Below are positions 51,084 through 58,802 of a stretch of DNA of 64,000 nucleotides, in pieces. Where the stretch lies: positions 47,429-111,428 of the forward strand of contig KB900462.1 in assembly GCA_000378885.1 (NCBI GenBank), in the 5' to 3' direction. Origin of the DNA: an actinobacterium SCGC AAA044-N04 (GTDB taxonomy: Bacteria > Actinomycetota > Actinomycetes > Nanopelagicales > Nanopelagicaceae). Both the position numbers and the translations under genes were made by a program. The notes beneath the pieces were generated by a model, which did no database searches, was not told the DNA's origin, and was given only the letters and a program-made list of their open reading frames with translations. Within the stretch, counting starts at the first letter, position 1. Each line of letters begins with the position of its first letter.

Positions 51084-51973
51084 GCGACATTCAAGTCGTT
51101 TGTATGGGCGTCATTACCGTTGACACAATTGCTCTCGTGGATCAATATCCACAAGAAGATGAACGAGTTGTAGCTAAAGAAATCACACGTGCAGGTGGGG
51201 GACCAGCAGCTGTTGCAGCTGTGGCACTGAGTCGATTAGGTATAAGAAGCGCAATAGTTGGCACTATTGGCGATGATGCCGATGGCAAAGAGGTTTTACG
51301 TATTTTTGAAAAAGAAAAAGTTGATACCTCTGGAATTTCAATCGGCAATACTGCAACTGCAGGTAGCGTCATAGTTGCTTCAAAGAAAAATAGTGCTCGT
51401 GCAATCAGTACAAGACAGCCGGTCACTCAGTCACCGCTCAACGAGAGTGCTAAGAAAATGATTTCAGCGTCAGAGTGGCTTCATGTTGATCATGTTGGGA
51501 TAACAAGGCTCAATGAAGCAGGTATTTCTCGAGGCAAAGGCCCACAGATTTCCTTTGATGCAGGCTATGGCGTGGAAGATTTCGACCCTTCACTTGTTGA
51601 CTTATTTGTTCCCACAGATCGTCAAATGGCACTTCGTTATCCAGGTGTGGCACTTTCAGTTGCACTTGAAAATGATTCAACAAAATCAGGTAACACTGTT
51701 GTTGCCACCCAAGGTTCAGCTGGTAGTTCAGGCTATTCACCTGAATCAGGTTTAGTAACTGCCAGTGGTTTTAAAGTAGAAGTAACAAGCACATTAGGAG
51801 CCGGCGATGTTTTCCATGGGGCACTTATTGCCCAAATAATTCAAGGTTTTGAACTCTCTCAGGCCCTGCGCAGAGCTAATGCCGTAGCTGCTCTTTCCTG
51901 CCGCGGATTAGATGGCCAATCAATGATTCCAACAACAGCTGAACTCAATGCATTTCTGGAGGCAAACAAATGA
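51080..51973 (+). CDS. PfkB family sugar kinase, YihV-like (candidate 6-deoxy-6-sulfofructose kinase)
   Basis: GGGPAAVAAVALSRLG, VATQGSAG, VTSTLGAGDVFHGAL; TTG start overlapping regulator stop. Confidence 0.8.
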   Translation: MSDIQVVCMGVITVDTIALVDQYPQEDERVVAKEITRAGGGPAAVAAVALSRLGIRSAIVGTIGDDADGKEVLRIFEKEKVDTSGISIGNTATAGSVIVASKKNSARAISTRQPVTQSPLNESAKKMISASEWLHVDHVGITRLNEAGISRGKGPQISFDAGYGVEDFDPSLVDLFVPTDRQMALRYPGVALSVALENDSTKSGNTVVATQGSAGSSGYSPESGLVTASGFKVEVTSTLGAGDVFHGALIAQIIQGFELSQALRRANAVAALSCRGLDGQSMIPTTAELNAFLEANK

Positions 51974-52851
51974 GAGCACCACTAACTAATCTGGCAAGAC
52001 CATCTGGTGCACTTGCAATGGTTGCAGTTGATCAGCGCGAAGCACTACGTGGCATGTTTGCTGCCCATCAATCGACTCCAGTTCCTGATTCACAACTGAC
52101 TCAATTTAAAGTCGATGTAGCCCGCGAACTTTCACCATATGCATCTGCGCTGTTAGTAGATCAAGAATTTGGAATTGATGAAATTATCAAGCAGAAAGCT
52201 CTCAAAGGCAGCTGCGGACTAATCGCTGCAGCTGATTTATTGGTTGGGCCTGCAGGTAGAGCTGCAACAGATACAGCAATTGATCCAGATGTGGATCCCA
52301 TTCGTATGCGCGATATAGGAAGCGTTGGCTTAAAGTTTCTCGTCCTATGGCGCAATGATGAGTCACCGGATTCACGAGCAAAACTTGTAGAAGAGTTTAA
52401 TAAGTTATGCACGATCTCAGGCCTTCCTTCAATTATTGAAATTATTGTCAAACCTCCAACTGATACTTCCAAAACATTTAATCGCGAGGAAGAATTAATC
52501 ATTGCGGCAAGAGAAGCTGCCAGTTGGAAGCCTGATCTCTATAAAGCTGAAGTTCCTTTTCATGGTGAAGGTGATTTGAATTTAGTGACTAAGAATGCTG
52601 AAAGAATCTCTGAAGCTATTGGTTCACCGTGGGTAGTACTTTCAAATGGTGTTAAGCAGCCATTCTTTAATGATGCAGTGAAGGCATGTGCAATGGGTGG
52701 AGCAAGTGGATTCCTTGCAGGACGTGCGGTGTGGGCAGACATTGTTGGCGCTGCCGACATTCCTGCTGCATTGCGTGAAGTTTCAATTCCTCGACTAGAG
52801 CAGTTGGCTGAGATTGTTGATACTCATGCAAAGCCATGGACAAGCTGGTAA
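51970..52851 (+). CDS. Class I aldolase, YihT/LacD family (candidate 6-deoxy-6-sulfofructose-1-phosphate aldolase)
   Basis: SGALAMVAVDQREALRGMFAAHQ, LTQFKVDVARELSPYASALLVDQEFG, LKFLVLWRNDE, LYKAEVPFHGEGD, GGASGFLAGRAVWADIVG closely follow recalled E. coli YihT sequence. Confidence 0.82.
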   Translation: MRAPLTNLARPSGALAMVAVDQREALRGMFAAHQSTPVPDSQLTQFKVDVARELSPYASALLVDQEFGIDEIIKQKALKGSCGLIAAADLLVGPAGRAATDTAIDPDVDPIRMRDIGSVGLKFLVLWRNDESPDSRAKLVEEFNKLCTISGLPSIIEIIVKPPTDTSKTFNREEELIIAAREAASWKPDLYKAEVPFHGEGDLNLVTKNAERISEAIGSPWVVLSNGVKQPFFNDAVKACAMGGASGFLAGRAVWADIVGAADIPAALREVSIPRLEQLAEIVDTHAKPWTSW

Positions 52852-53955
52852 TTAGCCCCACAACTCTTTGATTTCAACAACTCTGCCTTCATTAATGCTC
52901 TTATGAGCAGCAAGGCCAGTAACCACGCTAGTTACACCATCTTTGAGCGTTACTTCCGCAGGAGTTGAATTCAAAATAGCATCACGGAACCTCGTATGTT
53001 CAATAAAAGAAGCCCCATAGTGGTGACCCATGTATTTCACATCGTAGTTATGAACAATCTTCTGCTCACTTCCACTTCCACGACTAGCGCCTTGCTTCCA
53101 GCCAGAGAGCTTTCCAATAGTTTCGCGCCGTGAAGCTCGGACTACCTGTGAAGGTAAGAAAGATTCAATCTTTCCTTCATCTCCTACGATTGTCAGAATC
53201 TCTTTATCAAAAGAGCCTTCGCCAAACATGCAAAGATCTAGCATCCCACGAGCGCCATTTGCATACTCAAGAACTACGTAAGCGTTATCTAACATATCTG
53301 CTTGCTTACCATCATACTTTTCATCCAAGTGGTTAACGCTCTGGCCACCTGAAGCAAAAACTCGAACAGGTTGTTCACCAACAACGATGTCCATCAAATT
53401 GAAATAGTGACAACATTTTTCTACCAAAGTGCCACCAGTGCGCTCGGCAAAACGATTCCAGTTATCCACTTTTGGATAGAAAGGTTCGCGGTGCTCACGA
53501 ATAGATACTTGGTGAATTTTTCCTGCTTCGCCCTCTTTTGCTCGAGCAATTGCTTCAGCAACTGGTGGCATGAAACGGTATTCAAGACCCATCCATGTCA
53601 TTGCACTTCGTTTCTCATCCCAACTAAGAATTGATTTCAAATCTTCTACAGTTGTTGCAAGCGGCTTTTCAACAAAAACCGCTAAATCTGTGGCAAGGCA
53701 ATCTTTAAGAACTGCTGCATGTGTGTCATTGGGCGTTGCCACGATAACTGCATCGATAAGTCCAGAATCTAGGAGAGCTCGGTGATCGCTAAAGACTTTG
53801 GCGCCAGGAGCCATAGCAAGGGCGGCATCTTGGGAGGGCTTATGAGGATCACTGAGTGCACTCACGGTGGCCCCACCCAAGACCTTGATGTTCTCAATAT
53901 GCTCGCGGCCCATGCTGCCTGCGCCGATAATTCCGTACCGAAGCTCGCTTTTCAT
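52852..53955 (-). CDS. Gfo/Idh/MocA family oxidoreductase (candidate NAD-dependent sulfoquinovosidase, GH188-like)
   Basis: YGIIGAGSMGREHIENI Rossmann; VFVEKPLATT; GGTLVEKCCHYFNLMDIVVGEQPVRVFASGG; specific function inferred from context only. Confidence 0.8.
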   Translation of the reverse strand: MKSELRYGIIGAGSMGREHIENIKVLGGATVSALSDPHKPSQDAALAMAPGAKVFSDHRALLDSGLIDAVIVATPNDTHAAVLKDCLATDLAVFVEKPLATTVEDLKSILSWDEKRSAMTWMGLEYRFMPPVAEAIARAKEGEAGKIHQVSIREHREPFYPKVDNWNRFAERTGGTLVEKCCHYFNLMDIVVGEQPVRVFASGGQSVNHLDEKYDGKQADMLDNAYVVLEYANGARGMLDLCMFGEGSFDKEILTIVGDEGKIESFLPSQVVRASRRETIGKLSGWKQGASRGSGSEQKIVHNYDVKYMGHHYGASFIEHTRFRDAILNSTPAEVTLKDGVTSVVTGLAAHKSINEGRVVEIKELWG

Positions 53956-53961
53956 GGCAAC

Positions 53962-53974
53962 AGGTTAGACCACT
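53962..53974 (-). promoter_or_regulatory. Candidate FadR/GntR operator, copy 2 (just upstream of the Gfo/Idh/MocA start)
   Basis: AGGTTAGACCACT; GGT-N3-ACC core shared with copies 1 and 3. Confidence 0.5.
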
Positions 53975-54031
53975 TCAAGAATTTTGGGCAGGGGGCTAGA
54001 CGTAACACGCTCAACTGTCCTAGACTCCCGC

Positions 54032-54047
54032 AAGAGGTCAGACCACT
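54032..54047 (+). promoter_or_regulatory. Candidate FadR/GntR operator, copy 3 (upstream of suyA-like gene)
   Basis: AAGAGGTCAGACCACT; 14/16 identical to copy 1. Confidence 0.6.
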
Positions 54048-54080
54048 ACCCAAATAAAGCGATGAGAGGCGTGTGTAGAT

Positions 54081-54383
54081 ATGGCAATAACACCACCGCA
54101 GTTCCTGCTCCATCATGATGGCGACAACGTTGCCGTTGCGATGACAGATCTGCAACCTGGAACCCTGCAAGGGCGTTCGGTAAAAGAAGGAACAGAGAGC
54201 ACCGCGGTTTTAAACCACGCGATTCCTCTAGGACACAAATTTGCGCTCGCAGATCTTGCTGAGGGTGACTCAATTATTAAGTACGGCATCAAGGTCGGAC
54301 TTGCATCAGCTGCCATTAAAAAGGGCGATTACATTCACACACACAACATGAGGAGTTATCGATGGGAAGCAAGCCGCGCTTAA
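54081..54383 (+). CDS. suyA: UxaA-family small subunit (SAF domain), candidate (2R)-sulfolactate sulfo-lyase alpha
   Basis: FLLHHDGDNVAVAMTDLQPG...HAIPLGHKFALADLAEGDSIIKYGIKVGLASAAIKKGDYIHTHNM. Confidence 0.75.
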   Translation: MAITPPQFLLHHDGDNVAVAMTDLQPGTLQGRSVKEGTESTAVLNHAIPLGHKFALADLAEGDSIIKYGIKVGLASAAIKKGDYIHTHNMRSYRWEASRA

Positions 54384-55528
54384 TGGGGTACCGCCGCGAA
54401 AACGGCACTATGGGTATCCGCAATCACGTCATTATTTTGCCTCTCGATGACCTTTCAAATGCAGCTGCAGAAGCTGTTGCAAAAGTTATTCCTGGCACGT
54501 TAGCTCTACCTCACGCTTTCGGTCGCCTACAGTTTGGCGAAGATCTACAACTTACTTTCGACACTCTTATTGGTACTGGTGTTAACGCAAACGTTGCAGC
54601 AGTAGTAGTCATTGGTATTGAACCAAAGTGGACTCAAAGAGTTGCTGATGGAATTGCAAAGACTGGAAAGCCAGTTGCAGCATTTTCAATTGAAGGTAAA
54701 GGTGACTTACAAGTTATTCAGGAAGCTAGCCGTGTTGCAGCAATGTTCTTACAAGATGCATCTGGTCTTGTTCGCACAGAAGCTGAAATGGGCGACATGA
54801 TTATGTCGATCAAGTGCGGAGAGTCAGATACAACATCTGGTCTTGGTTCTTGCCCAACAACTTCACAGGCTGTTGACCGATGGGTTGACGCAGGCGGAAC
54901 TGTTTTCTTTGGTGAGACTTCAGAGCTAACCGGTGGAGAGCACCTCATTGCAGAGCGTTGCATTGATGCGGCAACTCGTGAATTGTTCCAGTTAACATAT
55001 GACAACTACATCAAAGTTATTGAAGCAACTGGTGCAAACCTTCTTGGCTCACAGCCAACACAGGGCAATATTGCTGGTGGCTTAACAACTATTGAAGAAA
55101 AGGCACTTGGAAACATCGCAAAAACTGGCTCTGTGCCAGTTGTCGGTGTTCTCAAGCCTGCAGAAATGCCAAGTGCTTCAAAGCCTGGCCTGTATTTCAT
55201 GGACTCATCATCGGCTGCAGCAGAGTGCGTAACTCTGATGGCAGCTGGCGGCGCAGTTATTCACTTGTTCCCAACCGGACAAGGAAACGTAATCGGTAAC
55301 CCAATCGTTCCGGTTTTGAAGTTGACTGCAAACATCAAGACAGCAAAGTCAATGACTGAGCACATCGATCTCGATGTTTCTGGATTACTTCGTTACGAAT
55401 ACGACCTAACAAAGGCTGGCGACATGATGATGGATGTCATTTATGACACTGTTAACGGACGTCTATGTAAGGCTGAAGTTATGGGTCACCGTGAGTTCAC
55501 ATTCACGAAGTTGTATATCTCTGCATAA
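54362..55528 (+). CDS. suyB: UxaA-family large subunit, candidate (2R)-sulfolactate sulfo-lyase beta
   Basis: MGYRRENGTMGIRNHVIILP; IKCGESDTTSGLGSCPTTSQAVDRWVDAGGTVFFGETSELTGGEHL; overlaps the small subunit by 22 bp. Confidence 0.75.
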   Translation: MGSKPRLMGYRRENGTMGIRNHVIILPLDDLSNAAAEAVAKVIPGTLALPHAFGRLQFGEDLQLTFDTLIGTGVNANVAAVVVIGIEPKWTQRVADGIAKTGKPVAAFSIEGKGDLQVIQEASRVAAMFLQDASGLVRTEAEMGDMIMSIKCGESDTTSGLGSCPTTSQAVDRWVDAGGTVFFGETSELTGGEHLIAERCIDAATRELFQLTYDNYIKVIEATGANLLGSQPTQGNIAGGLTTIEEKALGNIAKTGSVPVVGVLKPAEMPSASKPGLYFMDSSSAAAECVTLMAAGGAVIHLFPTGQGNVIGNPIVPVLKLTANIKTAKSMTEHIDLDVSGLLRYEYDLTKAGDMMMDVIYDTVNGRLCKAEVMGHREFTFTKLYISA

Positions 55529-56466
55529 TGATTCTCATTTCTGAAGATGTATGGGGAACTCCCTTCCAAAAGCTGGAAGGGAGTTTTCCCATTATCCGAA
55601 ATGATGATTTGTGGAATGATCCTGAAAAACTCAAAGCGTCTCTTAAAGATGTAACTGCACTTGTTGTTAGAAATCGCACCAAAGTTACAGCTGATGTAAT
55701 TGCTTCAGCTCCAAAACTTCGAGTAATAGCACGTGCTGGAGTTGGACTCGATAATATTGATCTCAAAGCAGCCGATGCGGCTGGTGTAGTTGTTGTTGCT
55801 GGACTTGGAGCAAATGCCGTAAGCGTTGGTGAATTAACACTGGGTTTAGCACTTGCATTACTTCGAAACATTCCAGGCCATGATGTTGCAACTCGTGATG
55901 GTGGTTGGGTGCGCACGCCTGGCCGTGAACTATCAGGCCTGACATGGGGCTTATTGGGTTGCGGTGCTACGGGTGTTGCAACAGCAAAACTCATTCAAGG
56001 CTTTAACTGCAACGTTATTGGGTATGACCCATATGCAAAAAATCTCTCAGGAATTGAATTAACTACTTTTGAAGAAGTTTTAAAGCGCAGCGACGTAGTG
56101 AGCATTCATATGCCATCTACGCCAGAAACCAACGGCACAATTAATGCAGCAACTCTTGCATTGATGAAGCCCGAAGCAATTCTCATCAATGTTGGTCGCG
56201 GGGAAGTTATTAATGAATCAGATCTGATTTCTGCCTTAAAGGCAAAAACTATTGCTGGGGCAGCACTTGATGTGCGAGCACAAGAGCCACCTACTAAAGG
56301 TGAGATGGAAGGTATTTCTAACCTCATTCTTACGCCTCATATTGCTGGCATAACTAGCCAGAGCCAACTGAGAATTAATGAAATTCTCACATCGAATATC
56401 GCATTGGTTCTTAACTCCAAGCCAGCCACTCATGCAGTTGGTGCTTTGAAGGAAAGTGGCAACTAA
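55528..56466 (+). CDS. slcC: D-isomer-specific 2-hydroxyacid dehydrogenase, candidate (S)-sulfolactate dehydrogenase
   Basis: ALVVRNRTKVTADVIASAPKLRVIARAGVGLDNIDL; WGLLGCGATGVATAKLIQGF; INVGRGEVINESDL; context beside suyAB and comC. Confidence 0.7.
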   Translation: MILISEDVWGTPFQKLEGSFPIIRNDDLWNDPEKLKASLKDVTALVVRNRTKVTADVIASAPKLRVIARAGVGLDNIDLKAADAAGVVVVAGLGANAVSVGELTLGLALALLRNIPGHDVATRDGGWVRTPGRELSGLTWGLLGCGATGVATAKLIQGFNCNVIGYDPYAKNLSGIELTTFEEVLKRSDVVSIHMPSTPETNGTINAATLALMKPEAILINVGRGEVINESDLISALKAKTIAGAALDVRAQEPPTKGEMEGISNLILTPHIAGITSQSQLRINEILTSNIALVLNSKPATHAVGALKESGN

Positions 56467-57473
56467 TGGCCACGTTAAAGGTTGGTTCGGCAATTGAAAC
56501 TGCGACTTCACTTTTAGAAGCTGCTGGTGTTCCTACACAAGAAGCGGCAACAACTGCACGCTGCATCGTTGCAAGTGATCGGTGGGGGATCGGCAGCCAT
56601 GGATTGATGCGCCTGCCTTTTTATCTTTCACGTTTACAAGCAGGCGGTATCAATCCAAAAGCACAGTTGAAAACAGTTACAGATTTACCAAGTTTGGTTG
56701 TCTTTGATGGAGATGATGGTTTAGGTCACTGGCAATTACAAAAAGCGTCTGAAATCGCATCTGAGCGCGCCATGGTCAATGGAATAGCCGCGGTTGGTGT
56801 TGGACGCTCTAATCACTGTGGTGCATTAGGTATTTATGTCTGGCCAATGATTAATCGTGGATTAGTTGGTATTGCATTTAGTACTGGACCAGCGGTTATG
56901 CCACCGTGGGGTGGCAATCAACCATTATTATCAACTTCCCCCCTTGCTGCGGGTATTCCAACTAATCCACCAACAGTTGTTGATTTAGCAACGAGTGCAG
57001 TTGCTCGCGGAAAGATTCAAGCAAAAGCACAAGCAGGAGCAGAACTTGAACCAGGGTGGGCTTATACAAAAGATGGCACACCAACAACTGATGCAAAAGA
57101 AGCACTTGCCGGAATGCTTGCACCATTAGGTGGCGTTAAAGGGTATGCAATTGCTGTTTTAGTTGAATCTCTAACTGGAATGTTGATTGGGCCAACATTG
57201 GCTAAGAATATTCCTGACATGTTTGCAGCTACCCAAGATGCTTTGCCTCAACAGATTTCACACTTTGTACTTGCAATTGATGCTTCCAAATTATCTGTAG
57301 ATGGCAATACCAATAGAACCTCTGAATTTGTCCAGGAAGTAAACGCGGCTGGAGGCCGCCTTCCAGGATCTAATCGTGTGAATCCAGAGAAACTCAATAA
57401 TGGTGATGAGATCACTATTACTGATCAAGTGGCAGAGCAGTTGAATACTTGGTCCGCAAAGCTAGGAATCTAA
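56466..57473 (+). CDS. comC: Malate/L-lactate dehydrogenase family oxidoreductase, candidate (R)-sulfolactate dehydrogenase
   Basis: SDRWGIGSHGLMRLPFYLSRLQAGGINP; VGRSNHCGALGIYVWPMI; STSPLAAGIPT. Confidence 0.72.
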   Translation: MATLKVGSAIETATSLLEAAGVPTQEAATTARCIVASDRWGIGSHGLMRLPFYLSRLQAGGINPKAQLKTVTDLPSLVVFDGDDGLGHWQLQKASEIASERAMVNGIAAVGVGRSNHCGALGIYVWPMINRGLVGIAFSTGPAVMPPWGGNQPLLSTSPLAAGIPTNPPTVVDLATSAVARGKIQAKAQAGAELEPGWAYTKDGTPTTDAKEALAGMLAPLGGVKGYAIAVLVESLTGMLIGPTLAKNIPDMFAATQDALPQQISHFVLAIDASKLSVDGNTNRTSEFVQEVNAAGGRLPGSNRVNPEKLNNGDEITITDQVAEQLNTWSAKLGI

Positions 57474-58463
57474 ATGACAAAAACACTTCCAGGCCTTGGC
57501 TTAATCGCAGCTGTTGTTGCTGTGGCATTTCAAATTCACAATATTCAACCTGCAATTAGCCCACTAGCACTCTGTGTTGCCTTTGGCTTCAGCATTGCAA
57601 ACTTTGCTTCATGGCCAGCTGTGGCAGCAGCGGGAACAGCCTTTTCAAGTAAGAAGTTAATGCGCAATGGTGTTGCATTGCTGGGGGCTCAGGTAAGTGT
57701 TGTTTCACTCAAAGCCATTGGAGTTAAAGGCGTAATCACAGTCATTTTGGTAGTCAGTTTCACAATCTTTGGAATTTTAGCTCTTTCGAAGTTGTTCAAA
57801 ATGAGTGGGGAACTGGGTCTACTTATTGGTGTTGGCTTTGGAGTGTGCGGTGCAACAGCAGTGGCCGCAATTCGTCCTCAAACTCGCGCAACAGAGGAAG
57901 AGACTTCTTATGCAATTGGGTTGATCTCTTTATGTGGAACTCTCTCTATTTTTGTTTTGCCTTTCTTTGGCCACTTAATGGGTTTGAGTGATCAAACTTT
58001 TGGTGCTTGGGCAGGTGCTGCAGTCCACGATGTTGGCCAAGTTATTGCAACAGCTTCCGTTTGGAGTGATGATGCAGTTAAGTCTGCAGTTGTTATCAAG
58101 CTCTCTCGTGTGTGTTTGCTGGCACCAATAGTTTTAATCCTTTCACTTCGCCATCGCAAGCACTTAAAAGCACAAGGTCAAAGCGCTGAAAGCTCTGCCA
58201 AGGTTCCACTAATCCCATTTTTCGTTCTTGGCTTTATTGCAGTTGCAGTAATCCAAAATGTTTTTGATATTCCTGCTCGAATTCACGACGATGTTGTGCT
58301 CACTAGCAAGATATTGCTAGGTGCTGGATTAGTTGCACTTGGATCTGGCGTGCGTTGGAAAGCAATTCGAGCAATTGGTGCACGCCCAATGATTATGGGC
58401 TTAATCGCTTGGGTGATTGTTGCTGGAGTTGCCTTAGTTGCTGTTCGCATCACTGGGATATAG
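57474..58463 (+). CDS. Putative sulfate/sulfite exporter family protein (YeiH/UPF0324, PSE family)
   Basis: LGAQVSVVSLKAIGVKGV; IGVGFGVCGATAVAAIRPQTRATEEETSYAIGLISLCGTLSIFVLPFFG; AAVHDVGQVIA. Confidence 0.85.
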   Translation: MTKTLPGLGLIAAVVAVAFQIHNIQPAISPLALCVAFGFSIANFASWPAVAAAGTAFSSKKLMRNGVALLGAQVSVVSLKAIGVKGVITVILVVSFTIFGILALSKLFKMSGELGLLIGVGFGVCGATAVAAIRPQTRATEEETSYAIGLISLCGTLSIFVLPFFGHLMGLSDQTFGAWAGAAVHDVGQVIATASVWSDDAVKSAVVIKLSRVCLLAPIVLILSLRHRKHLKAQGQSAESSAKVPLIPFFVLGFIAVAVIQNVFDIPARIHDDVVLTSKILLGAGLVALGSGVRWKAIRAIGARPMIMGLIAWVIVAGVALVAVRITGI

Positions 58464-58472
58464 GGTGTAAAT

Positions 58473-58643
58473 ATGTGTTCACGAGTTACATGCAATCAAT
58501 GTTCAAAGCCAACCTGGTCAGGTTGTGGCCAACATATTGAGCAAGCTTTGGCTGGGGTGGCAAAAAAGGATCGCTGCCAGGGCCATCAAAATGACCCAAA
58601 AGAGCCGGGTTTACTCTCACGGCTCTTTGGTGGCAAAAAGTAG
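58473..58643 (+). CDS. Small cysteine-rich conserved hypothetical protein (56 aa)
   Basis: Manual translation MCSRVTCNQCSKPTWSGCGQHIEQALAGVAKKDRCQGHQNDPKEPGLLSRLFGGKK; below ORF-track cut-off. Confidence 0.85.
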   Translation: MCSRVTCNQCSKPTWSGCGQHIEQALAGVAKKDRCQGHQNDPKEPGLLSRLFGGKK

Positions 58644-58689
58644 CCAAAAAACGGCAATTTACGCGTAAAAGTAATCAATTCGTTACCTT

Positions 58690-58722
58690 TTAGGCCTATG
58701 TGTTCATAGGTAAGAGGCCTAA
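58690..58722. promoter_or_regulatory. Nested inverted repeats upstream of sugar ABC 2
   Basis: TTAGGCCT...AGGCCTAA with inner CCTATG-tgtt-CATAGG. Confidence 0.65.
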
Positions 58723-58802
58723 GTTGAGCGTGTTACCAGGCCTTGGCCCCTTCAATACCTGATGACCTTTCGAAAGGCTCAACTCTAGAGAAAAGGAAAA
58801 CA

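Noticed and set aside
53966-54400. Several short minus-strand ORFs across the suyA start
   Set aside because: They overlap a coherent SAF-domain gene and the promoter/operator region; no protein-family features.
54081-55528. UxaA-like pair as ordinary altronate dehydratase in a hexuronate pathway
   Set aside because: Less favoured, not excluded. The gene is split into small and large subunits and sits with YihT/YihV-like, SlcC/ComC-like and PSE exporter genes; no uronate isomerase or KDPG aldolase is evident in the window.
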